NCBI GenBank assembly: GCA_016716385.1
Contig: JADJWL010000002.1
Location: 538,390 to 602,389 of the forward strand
DNA length: 64,000 bases
Direction of reading: 5' to 3'
DNA from: Bryobacterales bacterium
Lineage (GTDB): Bacteria; Acidobacteriota; Terriglobia; Bryobacterales; Bryobacteraceae
The notes under the pieces are model-generated. The model was given only the letters and a program-made list of their open reading frames with translations, did not search any database and was not told the origin of the DNA. The stretch's first letter is position 1, and each line of letters opens with the position of its first letter. Of the stretch, positions 26,515-35,089 are shown one piece after another. The position numbers and the translations under genes were made by a program.

Positions 26515-28672
26515 ATGGCCGTGCTCCGTCTCCTGCCGCTGCTCCTTCTTGCCGTGCCCGCGTTCGCGCAGCGCAAGCCCGTCGACCTGGATGCGGTAAC
26601 GGCCACGCGCGAGGCTCCCCAAGGCGGCGGCGCGATTGTCTGGTCGCCCGACAGCCGCCGCCTCGTCCACCGCGAGAAGGAGGCGATCTGGCTGTACACC
26701 GTCGCCACCGGCGAACGGCGCTCCCTGCTGCCACTGGCCGACCTGCGCAAGCTGGCGGTGGAGGTTCCTGCCCCGGCGCGGTTCCAGTGGGAGAACCGGC
26801 GCATCGCCGAGCAGCCGGTCGCCTGGACACCCGGCGGGACGCAGCTCCTGGTGGCCGAAGGCGGCGACCTGTTCCTTGTCACGGTGGACGGCGGCAAGGT
26901 GGAGCAACTGACGAAGACCGCCGTCGCCGAGCGCGACCCGAAGCTGTCGCCCGACGGCCGGCACGTCGCATTCCGGCGCGGCTACGATCTCTACGCCCTC
27001 GAGCTCGACAGCCGCAAAGTCACGCGATTGACCGAGGGCGGCTCGGAAGCCCTGCGCAACGGCATGCCGGACTGGGTCTACCCCGAGGAGCTAGGCCTGG
27101 GGACAGCCTATTGGTGGTCGCCCGACTCCGGCTCGATCGCCTACCTCCAATTTGACGTAAGCCGTGAGCCGCTGTTTCCCCACGCCAACTGGAGCGGCCT
27201 GCGCGCCATCGCCGAGCCGCAACGGTATCCCAAGGCCGGCGACCCGAATGCCGACGTGCGGCTGGGCGTCGTGCCGGCGGCGGGCGGCCAGACCCGCTGG
27301 ATCGACCTCGGCGATACGCGCGGCCATCTGCTCGCACGCACGGCCTGGCTGCCTGATAGCCGGGGGCTGGCAGTGCAGCGGTTGAACCGCATTCAGAACC
27401 GCCTCGACCTGCTGCGCGCGGACGCCGCCACGGGCGAATCGCGGCTCGTGCTGCGCGAGGAAGACCGCTATTGGGTCAACCTCGGTGACGTATGGCACGC
27501 GTTCGCCGACGGAAAGCGGTTCCTATGGAGCAGCGAACGCAGCGGCTTCCGTCACCTCTACATGGGGCGGTTCGAAGACGGCAAGCTCACGCAGCTCACG
27601 CGCGGCGAATGGGAGGTGACGTCGGTGGAGGGCATCGACGAACAGCGCGGAACCATCGACTTCATGGCGACAGCCGAGTCCCCGCTGGAACGGCATCTCT
27701 ACCGCTTCGATCTCGGCAGCCGCCGCTGGCGGAAGCTCACGCCGGAGCCTGGGACCCATGCGGTCTCCCGCGCCCCCGATGGTGGCCACTGGATTGGTAC
27801 GTATTCGAGTCAGACCGAGCCCCCGCGGCGGACGCTCCATGACCGCGAGGGCCGCCCAGTGCGCGTGTTTCAGGAGCCGGACCGTGCTGTGCTCGACGAA
27901 TACGAGATCCTGCCGCAGGAAATCGCTCCCCTGCGCACCCCGGACGGCACGCAACTCTACGCGCGGCTGATCCGCCCCGCAGGCTTCGACCCGTCTCGGA
28001 AATATCCGGCGGTCGTCATCGTGTACGGCGGCCCGCACGCGCAGAACGTGCGCAACGTGTGGTCCGGGCTGAGCTGGGAGCAGGCGCTGGCGCATCGCGG
28101 CTTTGTCGTCTGGCAGGTGGACAACCGCGGCACCGCCGGCCGGGGCCATGCGTTTGAAACACCCGTATTCCGCAACCTCGGAGCGCAGGAACTGGCCGAC
28201 CAGCGCGCAGGCGTCGCGCACCTCACCGGACTCGGCTTCGTCGACCCGGAGCGCATCGGCGTCTATGGCTGGAGCTACGGCGGGTACATGACCCTCTACG
28301 CGCTCACCCACGCGCCCAAGCTGTTCCGCGCAGGCATCGCGGGCGCTCCCGTGACGCACTGGCGCAACCTACGACACGATCTACACCGAGCGCTACATGG
28401 GGCTGCCTCACGAAAACAGTAAAGGGTACGAACGGAGTTCACCGATCGGCAAAGCAAAGGATCTGGAGGCGAAGCTGCTCATCGTGCACAACCTCAGCGA
28501 CGACAATGTCCACTTCCAGAATGCCGTCCAGATGGGCGAATCCCTCGCACGCGCAGGGAAGGTCTACGATCTCACGGTCTACCCGCAGCGCACGCATCAT
28601 GTGACCGGTCCCGAGCGCCGCCACATGCTCGAAACCATGACCGAGTTCTTCGAGCGGGAACTGAAGCGGTAA
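26515..28672 (+). pseudogene. DPP-IV-like S9 prolyl peptidase, single-base frameshift between catalytic residues
   Basis: A secreted serine peptidase (signal RLLPLLLLAVPAFAQ) with a beta-propeller that includes the DPP-IV Glu motif (DWVYPEEL) and a C-terminal alpha/beta hydrolase. The nucleophile Ser lies in GWSYGG, before the break. At 28368-28369 an extra C in the run after TGGCGC moves the frame and ends it at 28422. In the other frame the protein goes on with YDTIYTERYMGLP, catalytic Asp in SDDNVHFQN and His in QRTHHVTG, to 28672. Removing one C gives an intact 718-residue enzyme. As it stands the Ser is cut from Asp and His, so the product would be dead. A sequencing or assembly indel is equally likely. 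Confidence 0.9.
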
Positions 28673-28674
28673 GC

Positions 28675-30108
28675 TCAGGCGCGCGGGATCAGGCGGATCA
28701 GGCCGAAGTGCAACGTGAGTTCGCGCCGATCCGGCAGCGCCTGCCAGACGGGCGACGCCTGAATCTCGACGTCGTATTGCGGCGCAGGAGGAAGATCGGC
28801 CTCCAGCACGAAAAGGCCGGACCGGTCTCGCGTCCACTGTCCCACGGCGCTGCCGTTGACGCGCACGGCAATCCGCACAACGCCTTTCGCGATCGAACGT
28901 TCGTGCACGTGGCCGCGGATCCGGAGACGCTGTGGGCCCTGGTGCGCGGGGCGGAGCGTCGCGAATCCCGCTCCAGTCATCCAGCGGTACTTGCCGCCGA
29001 ACTGCCCTTCCAGTTGATGCCAGCCCGCCCCGAGACGGGTTTCGTGGCCGGGTTGCGAAAAGTCGATGATGTCTTCGCGGTCGCCAGGATAGAGTTCCCT
29101 ACGGTCCTCGGAACGCAGCACCGTGTACACGCCGCCCTCCTGGGGCGCCTCGTAGCCGCAGGCGTGGCAGACCAGCGTCTCGTTCGCATCGCGCCGGAAG
29201 CCGCCGCCGCAGTCCGGACAGCGCAGGTACTCTTCGAACCGCTCGATCCGGAGGAACGGCTCGTCAGGACCGCCGGCCTTGCGGCAGAACGCCGCGATCG
29301 TGCCGCCGAGCAGGCGCGCGGCGCGCCACTCCGAGCGATTCGGGTCCAGCCGCACGCCCAGGCGCTTCATCCACCGCTCGCCCCAGCCCCGCTGCGGCAC
29401 GAACAGGTCGTAACGCGACTCGGCGAAGTACTTGTCAATCAGAGCCCGCCAGTGGTGCAGGTACATCTTGTGGTTCTGGCGGATGCCGAAGCTTTCTTCC
29501 TGTTCGGCGCCGATCACATCGCGCACCAGGTATCCCAGCAAGCCCCAGTCGTAGAGCTTGCGCTCCCAGGGCTTCATGGTGCGGTAATAGGATGCCCGGT
29601 ACAGCCGCAGCGACAGCATCCGGCGCAGAGGCTCCTCGGCAAACAGGAAGACGCCGCCTGGGGCCAGCACGCGATGGATCTCGGCGAACACGCTCTCGAT
29701 ATCCAGAAACTGGCTGAGCGTCTGGAAAGTCATGACGAACTGCAGCGAGCCGTCGCGGAACGGAAGGTGCAGGGCGTCCCCGGCCACACGGACCGGCGCT
29801 TCGGTCAGGTTCCAGCGGTCCATGAGCGCGGCGCCATAGCGCAGCGCGTCGGCAGACAGGTCGAGGGCGAAGCCTTGCGCGCCGAACTGGTTCGCCAGCA
29901 GGTAACTGGTGTGTCCGGCGTTGGCGCCCACTTCGAGGAACGGCGTCAGGGGACCGATGAAATCCAGATACTTGGCAATGAGCCCGCCCCGGCGCTCGTT
30001 CTCCTCGGCGTAGACAGAGATGGCGTACTCGGGCTCTCCCAGGGACGCAAAATTATGGAACTCGACTTCGGCGCGCTTGACCGCGAACGTCTGCGACTCA
30101 GTACTCAT
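28675..30108 (-). CDS. three-part methyltransferase: SAM domain, zinc ribbon, C-terminal beta domain
   Basis: A 477-residue cytoplasmic protein. Residues about 45-200 form a class I methyltransferase (FLEVGANAGHTSYLL, then FALDLSADALRYG and FVMTFQTLSQFLD). In the middle a four-cysteine ribbon appears (RCPDCGGGFRR and LVCHACGYEAPQEGG), similar to Trm112-like elements. The last 130 or so residues are beta-rich (HGHVHERS-like stretches, RIAVRVNGSAVGQW) and may be a carbohydrate- or lipid-binding sandwich. The substrate is unknown; glycan or sugar methylation is a guess. Its stop lies two bases from that of the DPP-IV-like gene. Confidence 0.75.
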   Translation of the reverse strand: MSTESQTFAVKRAEVEFHNFASLGEPEYAISVYAEENERRGGLIAKYLDFIGPLTPFLEVGANAGHTSYLLANQFGAQGFALDLSADALRYGAALMDRWNLTEAPVRVAGDALHLPFRDGSLQFVMTFQTLSQFLDIESVFAEIHRVLAPGGVFLFAEEPLRRMLSLRLYRASYYRTMKPWERKLYDWGLLGYLVRDVIGAEQEESFGIRQNHKMYLHHWRALIDKYFAESRYDLFVPQRGWGERWMKRLGVRLDPNRSEWRAARLLGGTIAAFCRKAGGPDEPFLRIERFEEYLRCPDCGGGFRRDANETLVCHACGYEAPQEGGVYTVLRSEDRRELYPGDREDIIDFSQPGHETRLGAGWHQLEGQFGGKYRWMTGAGFATLRPAHQGPQRLRIRGHVHERSIAKGVVRIAVRVNGSAVGQWTRDRSGLFVLEADLPPAPQYDVEIQASPVWQALPDRRELTLHFGLIRLIPRA

Positions 30109-30134
30109 GCGGAGATCGCTTCATGATACGCGAT

Positions 30135-31442
30135 TTATCTTTCCACCCACTGGCCGCCGAGCATCACGCGCTCGATCGCGCGCAGCCGCCGGATGTCTTC
30201 GAGCGGATTGCCGCGCACGATGACGAGGTCGGCGCGCTTGCCCGTCTCGACAGTGCCCCGCTCGGCCAGCTGGCCCAGCGCGAGCGCGCCGTTCCGTGTC
30301 GCGGCAGTCACCGTTTCGAGGGGACTCAGGCCGGCCTGCACGAGCAGTTCGAGCTCACGATGGAACGCCCAGCCGGGGAAATCGATCGCCGAGCCGCCGT
30401 CCGATCCGGCGCCGATCGGCACGCCCGCTTTCGCCGCGCGCCCGGTGTTGCGGATCGCCCGGGCGAATTCCTCTCGCGCACGGGCCGAGGGTTCGCTCTT
30501 TGCCGCGCGGACAGCATCGAGAACACCGGGTTCCAGCGTGGCTGCCAGCACGGGGTCGTCGAGAAGAGCCGGCTGCTCCTGGAACAGCCAGGCCAGTTCC
30601 TGCCGCACCAGCGTCGGTGCGAAGACGATCTGCTTCTCTTTCCACTCAGCCAGAGCCGCACCGGGCAGGTCCTCTGTGTCGCGCACCATGTGCAGGAAGC
30701 CGGCGGCGCCGTTGCGCGTCAGGTGCAGAGCGTCGGCGAGCGAATGGATATGCGCCACCACCGGGATATTCGCCTCGCGCGCCGCGGCCAGGATGGCTTC
30801 CGTGACCTCGGGCCGGATCTTTGGCGCAGTCCCGCCCAGGTCGTCGATCCAGATCTTGATCAGGTCGGCGCGCTGCGCGGCAAGCTCGCTCACCTGCTGC
30901 CGGGCGCCGGCGGCGTCGGCGGGCTGCCGCGCGATGTCGCCGATTTCCTGCGAAGGGTGGCCGCCCGGAGCCGTGAAGCCGCGTCCCGCGGTGAATAGCG
31001 CCGGCGCCGCCAGCGAGCCGTCGCGGATCGCTTGGCGGACGGCGAACCCCGCTTCGCGCTCGGTCCCGACGCTGCGGACAGCGGTAATCCCGTAGGCCAG
31101 GTAGGCGGCAAGGTTTCGCTCGATGCGTTCGCGCGTATATTCGGACGCATCGAACCGGGGACCGGCCTTGGCGCCGAGGTGCACATGCAGGTCGATCAAC
31201 CCGGGCGTCACCCAAAGGCCCGTTCCATCGAGTTTCTCGGCGCCGGCGGGAATCGGGACGACGGCGCGCGGTCCGGCGGCGCGGATGCGCGATCCGGCCA
31301 CGATGATGACGGCGTCTTCGATGGGCGGCGCCCCGGTGCCGTCGATGAGGGAAGCGCCGATGATGGCCTTCGCGGTGGGTCCGGTCGGCGGTTCGGCGCA
31401 GCCTGCCAAAAGGAGCAGGGAAAGCCAGCAAAGAGTCCGCAT
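30135..31442 (-). CDS. lipoprotein amidohydrolase (imidazolonepropionase/prolidase-like)
   Basis: A 435-residue metal-dependent hydrolase. The start at 31442 gives a lipoprotein signal (RTLCWLSLLLLAGCAEPP); a longer frame would run through the tRNA gene. The metal site is seen as PGLIDLHVHLGA, VVAHIHSLADA and GAGSDGGSAID. Acidobacteria carry many such secreted amidohydrolases, often on cyclic amides or dipeptides. The 20 bases before the ATG are almost all pyrimidine and hold no ribosome site. The tRNA-Arg CCA end is just upstream. Confidence 0.85.
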   Translation of the reverse strand: MRTLCWLSLLLLAGCAEPPTGPTAKAIIGASLIDGTGAPPIEDAVIIVAGSRIRAAGPRAVVPIPAGAEKLDGTGLWVTPGLIDLHVHLGAKAGPRFDASEYTRERIERNLAAYLAYGITAVRSVGTEREAGFAVRQAIRDGSLAAPALFTAGRGFTAPGGHPSQEIGDIARQPADAAGARQQVSELAAQRADLIKIWIDDLGGTAPKIRPEVTEAILAAAREANIPVVAHIHSLADALHLTRNGAAGFLHMVRDTEDLPGAALAEWKEKQIVFAPTLVRQELAWLFQEQPALLDDPVLAATLEPGVLDAVRAAKSEPSARAREEFARAIRNTGRAAKAGVPIGAGSDGGSAIDFPGWAFHRELELLVQAGLSPLETVTAATRNGALALGQLAERGTVETGKRADLVIVRGNPLEDIRRLRAIERVMLGGQWVER

Positions 31443-31462
31443 GGAGTTGGAGGAGGAAGGAA

Positions 31463-31540
31463 TGGTACGCCCGAGAGGATTCGAACCTCTGACCTTTTGC
31501 TCCGGAGGCAAACGCTCTATCCGGGCTGAGCTACGGGCGC
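31463..31540 (-). tRNA. tRNA-Arg (anticodon CCG) with encoded CCA
   Basis: Read on the minus strand from 31540, the acceptor GCGCCCG pairs with CGGGCGT, the D stem is GCTC/GAGC, the anticodon stem TTTGC/GCAAA closes loop CTCCGGA with anticodon CCG (31505-31503), and the T arm is AGAGG-TTCGAAT-CCTCT. The body is 75 bases with discriminator A at 31466, followed by an encoded CCA (31465-31463). It reads CGG codons. Confidence 0.95.
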
Positions 31541-31558
31541 ACAACCTTGACAGCCTCT

Positions 31559-31567
31559 AGGATAGCA
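31559..31567 (-). promoter_or_regulatory. candidate extended -10 box of tRNA-Arg
   Basis: TGCTATCCT on the minus strand would start a transcript about 12 bases before the tRNA 5' end. The same nine bases lie before yebC. No good -35 is present at the normal distance. Confidence 0.4.
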
Positions 31568-31603
31568 GGAATCCCGGTTCAAGGAGCCGCCGTCCGCGGA
31601 GCG

Positions 31604-31666
31604 AACTGCAGCAGCAGGCGGAATCACCACACTGCATTTGCGCATCGGTGCGGATTCGCTGCAGTT
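31604..31666. repeat. inverted repeat in the gap between tRNA-Arg and the esterase gene
   Basis: AACTGCAGC (31604-31612) and GCTGCAGTT (31658-31666) are exact inverted copies 45 bases apart in an otherwise gene-free 190-base gap (31541-31731). They could fold as a long stem downstream of the minus-strand hydrolase gene. No T-run follows, so it is not a classical terminator. I see no reading frame here. Confidence 0.45.
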
Positions 31667-31731
31667 ACTGTGCTCTTATTGTGCCGATATCGTGCGGATA
31701 AGGAGATCCCGCCGCGCCCGTGCACAAGCCC

Positions 31732-32583
31732 TCACTTCGGGCCTGCCAGCCGCTCCACAAACTCAAACAGCGCCTTCGATGCCGCATCCCCTTCGACGCC
31801 GAGATCGCGATCGAGCTTCACGTGGTCCGATTCCTCGGCGCCGAACAGCGCCGCCGGGACGCCCGCCTGATCCAGCGCCGCCCACAGCCGGTACGCCTGC
31901 GCCGACGTGTCCGTGTGATCGGCGACGTAGAGGATCAGAAACGGCGGAATGCCGCGGTTCGGCGCCACGTGGTTCACCGCCGACAGTTCCCGCTGGCGCT
32001 CAAGGTTGCCGAACTTCTCCGGGTGGCCCATTTTCGGCGGCGGCTGTTTGAGGCTCTTGCGGCGGGCGGTTGCGGTGGCCACCTGCAACGGCACGTCATA
32101 AGTGTCGCCATCCACCGGGACGCATCCTTTGATTTTGTGCCGGGGCACGCCCTCAGCTTCGAGATACCGGCTGTCCGTGCAAAGCAGCGCGGCCAGTTGC
32201 GCTCCCGCCGAATGTCCCATCAGGAAGATCCGCTCCGGATCGCCGCCGTGGCGCGCGATGTTCGCGTGCACCCAGCCGACTGCCTTCGCCACGTCCCGCA
32301 CAATCGTATCCATGATGACGTGGGGCACGAAGCGGTAATTCACCGAAACGAAGACGAAACCCCGTTCCGTGAACGCGCGCGGCTTGTGCGCCACGTCTTC
32401 CTTACTGCCGCGCATCCAGCCGCCGCCGTGCACCCACACGACCACAGGCAGGCGCGTCGCGGCGGCCGGGACGTACACGTCGAGCAGTTGCCGCTCGTTC
32501 CTTGGTTCGGCGTACGGGACATCGCGGGTGACCGTCTGGCCGGAGGCCGCGGCGCAACAAAGCAGAAACAGGAGCCAGCGCAT
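31732..32583 (-). CDS. exported alpha/beta hydrolase (esterase/BD-FAE-like)
   Basis: A 283-residue protein with a signal peptide (RWLLFLLCCAAASGQ) from the ATG at 32583. The oxyanion motif is WVHGGGW, the nucleophile motif GHSAGAQ, and the final His is in AEESDHVKL. This matches the hormone-sensitive-lipase-like/BD-FAE esterases that remove acyl or feruloyl groups. It is head to head with the HerA-like ATPase gene, with only four bases between the ATGs. Confidence 0.87.
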   Translation of the reverse strand: MRWLLFLLCCAAASGQTVTRDVPYAEPRNERQLLDVYVPAAATRLPVVVWVHGGGWMRGSKEDVAHKPRAFTERGFVFVSVNYRFVPHVIMDTIVRDVAKAVGWVHANIARHGGDPERIFLMGHSAGAQLAALLCTDSRYLEAEGVPRHKIKGCVPVDGDTYDVPLQVATATARRKSLKQPPPKMGHPEKFGNLERQRELSAVNHVAPNRGIPPFLILYVADHTDTSAQAYRLWAALDQAGVPAALFGAEESDHVKLDRDLGVEGDAASKALFEFVERLAGPK

Positions 32584-32587
32584 TCGG

Positions 32588-35089
32588 ATGGACAGCACGA
32601 TAGCAGACTTGACGCCCTCCCCGCGATCCTGCTTCAATCCCCTGAGAGGTGTTGACCCCCTGAGCATCCCGGCTTCCGACTACGAAAAACTGGGCGCGTT
32701 CTACTTCGGCCGCCCTTACGATCTTGCCGCGCGGCAGGGCCTCGACGGCTTGCTCCTCTACGACTCGAAGGACCTGCTCACCCACGCCGTCTGCTTCGGC
32801 ATGACCGGCAGCGGCAAGACCGGCCTGTGCACGGTTCTGCTTGAGGAAGCGGCCATCGACGGCATCCCCGCCATCGTGATCGATCCCAAGGGCGACCTGG
32901 GAAACCTGCTGCTCACGTTTCCCGATCTGAATCCGGCCGACTTCGAGCCCTGGGTCGACGAGGCCGAGGCGAGGCGCCAGGGAATGGACACGGCAGGGTA
33001 CGCGGCGCGCCAGGCGGCCCGGTGGCGCGAGGGACTTGGCCGGTGGGGGCAGGACGGCGGGCGCATCGCCCGCTTGCGCGAGGCGGCGGATTTCGCGATC
33101 TATACGCCAGGCAGCGAGGCGGGCATCCCGGTGTCGGTGCTGCAATCGTTCGCCGCCCCTCCCGCCTCGACGCTCGAAGACCGCGAGGCCCTGCGCGACC
33201 GCGTCAACGCCACCGCCACCGCGTTGCTGTCGCTGCTCGGCATCGACGCGAACCCGCTCCAGAGCCGCGAGCACATTCTGCTTTCGAACCTGTTCGAACA
33301 CGCCTGGCGCGACGGCCGCGACCTCGATCTCGCCGCGTTGATTTATGCCATTCAGTCGCCTCCCTTCCAGCGCGTCGGCGTGCTCGACCTGGACGCCTTC
33401 TTCCCGTCGAAGGACCGCTTCGGCCTGGCGATGGCGCTCAACGGCCTGCTGGCTTCGCCCGGCTTCGCCACGTGGCTGGCGGGCGAACCGCTCGACATCG
33501 GCGCGTTCCTCTTCACCCCCGGTGGCAAACCGCGCATCTCGATCTTCTCGATCGCGCACCTGAGCGACGCCGAGCGGATGTTCTTCGTCGCGCTGCTGCT
33601 GAACCAGGTGTTGAGCTGGATGCGGCAGCAGGCCGGAACGACGAGCCTGCGCGCGCTGCTCTACATGGACGAGATCGCCGGCTACCTGCCCCCCGTCGCC
33701 AATCCGCCCTCGAAGCAGCCGCTGATGACGCTCATGAAGCAGGCGCGGGCGTTCGGACTCGGGGTCGTGCTGGCGACCCAGAACCCAATGGACCTCGACT
33801 ACAAAGCACTCGGCAACGCCGGCACGTGGCTGCTCGGACGCCTGCAAACCGAGCGCGACCAGGCGCGCGTGCTGGACGGCCTCGCCGGAGCCGCCGCCGG
33901 CGCGGGCGCGGCGTTCGACCGCGAGTCCATGGAGACGCAACTGGCGGCTCTTGGCCAGCGGGTGTTCCTCATGTACAACGTGCACGAGGACGCGCCGGCG
34001 ATCTTCGAAACGCGCTGGGCGATGTCCTACCTGGCCGGACCCATGACGCGCGCGCAGATCCAGCGCCTGACGCGAGGCCGCCAGGCCGCCGCGCCGCGGC
34101 ATTCGGTGCCTCCGCCGCCCGATGCGACCGGCGCCGCGCGTCCCGTGCTGCCGCCCGAAGTGCCGCAGGTGGCGCTGCCGGTGCGGCTCGTTGCGGCGCC
34201 CGGCGCCGAACTGGTCTACGAGCCCTGCCTCGTGGGCGCTGCGCAGCTTCGGTTCACTGACGCCAGGCGGAAGGTCGATTTCGCGCGCGAGGAAGTGTGG
34301 CTGATTCCGCTGACCGACGGCCTGGTCCCGGTGCAGTGGGATCTCGCCGAGCCGCTGTCCCTCGCCTTGGCGGCCCTGGATCCCGCACCGCGCGAGGATG
34401 GCAGCTTCGTTCCGCCGCCGCCCGCGGCATCGCAGACGCGCAGCTATGCAGCCTGGAACCGCGAGTTCGTGAACTGGTTGTCGCTCCACGGCGTTTTCGA
34501 GATGTACCGCAGCCCGAGTCTCAAGGAGGCCTCCCGTCCGGGTGAGTCCGAACGCGACTTCCGGATCCGTCTGGAACTGCTCGCGCGCGAAGAGCGCGAC
34601 CGCCAGTTGGAGGCGCTCCGCCGCAAGTACGCCCCGAAGATCGAAACCCTGCGTGACCGCCTGCGGCTGGCGGAATCCCGCGCGGGACAGGCGCAGGAGC
34701 AGGCGCGGCGCCAGCAGGTGCAATCGGCCATCACGATCGGGACCTCGATCCTCGGCGCGCTGTTCGGACGCAAGGCGGTGAGCGCGACCAACGCCCGCCG
34801 CGCTGGAACCGCCGTCGGCTCGATGAATCGCGCCTCGGCGCGCCAGGCCAGCGCCGCACAGTCAGCCGAGCGCGCCGATGTGATCGCCAAACAACTGGCG
34901 GACCTCGAGATGGAGTTCGAGAATGAGCGTGCGTCGCTCGCCCGCCGCGTCGATCCGGTGACGGAGACGTTCGAAACCATCGCCATCAAACCGAAGAAGA
35001 CCGGCATTCTGGTCCGCACGCTGGCATTAGCGTGGACCCCCTGGTGGGCGGAGTCTTCCGGCGCGAAACGCCCGGCCTGGGACGTCTGA
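32588..35089 (+). CDS. HerA/DUF853-type ATPase with coiled coil
   Basis: About 833 residues. Walker A is GMTGSGKTG (71-79), preceded by LLLYDSKDLLTHAVCF; Walker B is LLYMDEIAGYLPP (D361, E362), and QNPMDLDYKALGNAGTWLLGRLQTERD is a typical HerA/DUF853 sensor region. Residues 660-715 form a charged coiled coil, followed by a short glycine/alanine hydrophobic stretch. It has no NurA nuclease or SIR2 partner here, so a DNA-pumping or membrane-related role is open. The start is uncertain: ATG at 32588 lacks a ribosome site, and homologous sequence begins only near DYEKLGAFYFG; a CTG at 32660 behind GAGAGGTG is another choice. Its TGA overlaps the next ATG. Confidence 0.85.
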   Translation: MDSTIADLTPSPRSCFNPLRGVDPLSIPASDYEKLGAFYFGRPYDLAARQGLDGLLLYDSKDLLTHAVCFGMTGSGKTGLCTVLLEEAAIDGIPAIVIDPKGDLGNLLLTFPDLNPADFEPWVDEAEARRQGMDTAGYAARQAARWREGLGRWGQDGGRIARLREAADFAIYTPGSEAGIPVSVLQSFAAPPASTLEDREALRDRVNATATALLSLLGIDANPLQSREHILLSNLFEHAWRDGRDLDLAALIYAIQSPPFQRVGVLDLDAFFPSKDRFGLAMALNGLLASPGFATWLAGEPLDIGAFLFTPGGKPRISIFSIAHLSDAERMFFVALLLNQVLSWMRQQAGTTSLRALLYMDEIAGYLPPVANPPSKQPLMTLMKQARAFGLGVVLATQNPMDLDYKALGNAGTWLLGRLQTERDQARVLDGLAGAAAGAGAAFDRESMETQLAALGQRVFLMYNVHEDAPAIFETRWAMSYLAGPMTRAQIQRLTRGRQAAAPRHSVPPPPDATGAARPVLPPEVPQVALPVRLVAAPGAELVYEPCLVGAAQLRFTDARRKVDFAREEVWLIPLTDGLVPVQWDLAEPLSLALAALDPAPREDGSFVPPPPAASQTRSYAAWNREFVNWLSLHGVFEMYRSPSLKEASRPGESERDFRIRLELLAREERDRQLEALRRKYAPKIETLRDRLRLAESRAGQAQEQARRQQVQSAITIGTSILGALFGRKAVSATNARRAGTAVGSMNRASARQASAAQSAERADVIAKQLADLEMEFENERASLARRVDPVTETFETIAIKPKKTGILVRTLALAWTPWWAESSGAKRPAWDV
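32597..32605 (-). promoter_or_regulatory. candidate extended -10 box of the esterase gene
   Basis: TGCTATCGT on the minus strand would start transcription about seven bases before the esterase ATG. It lies within the first codons of the divergent ATPase frame, which argues that the ATPase may start further downstream. Confidence 0.35.

Noticed and set aside
31463..31540. Integration site at tRNA-Arg
   Set aside because: No integrase, no duplicated tRNA 3' end and no foreign-looking genes lie beside it.
32402..34723. Open frame of about 773 codons on the minus strand
   Set aside because: Antisense to the HerA-like ATPase gene; rich in Arg, His and Gln with no domain.
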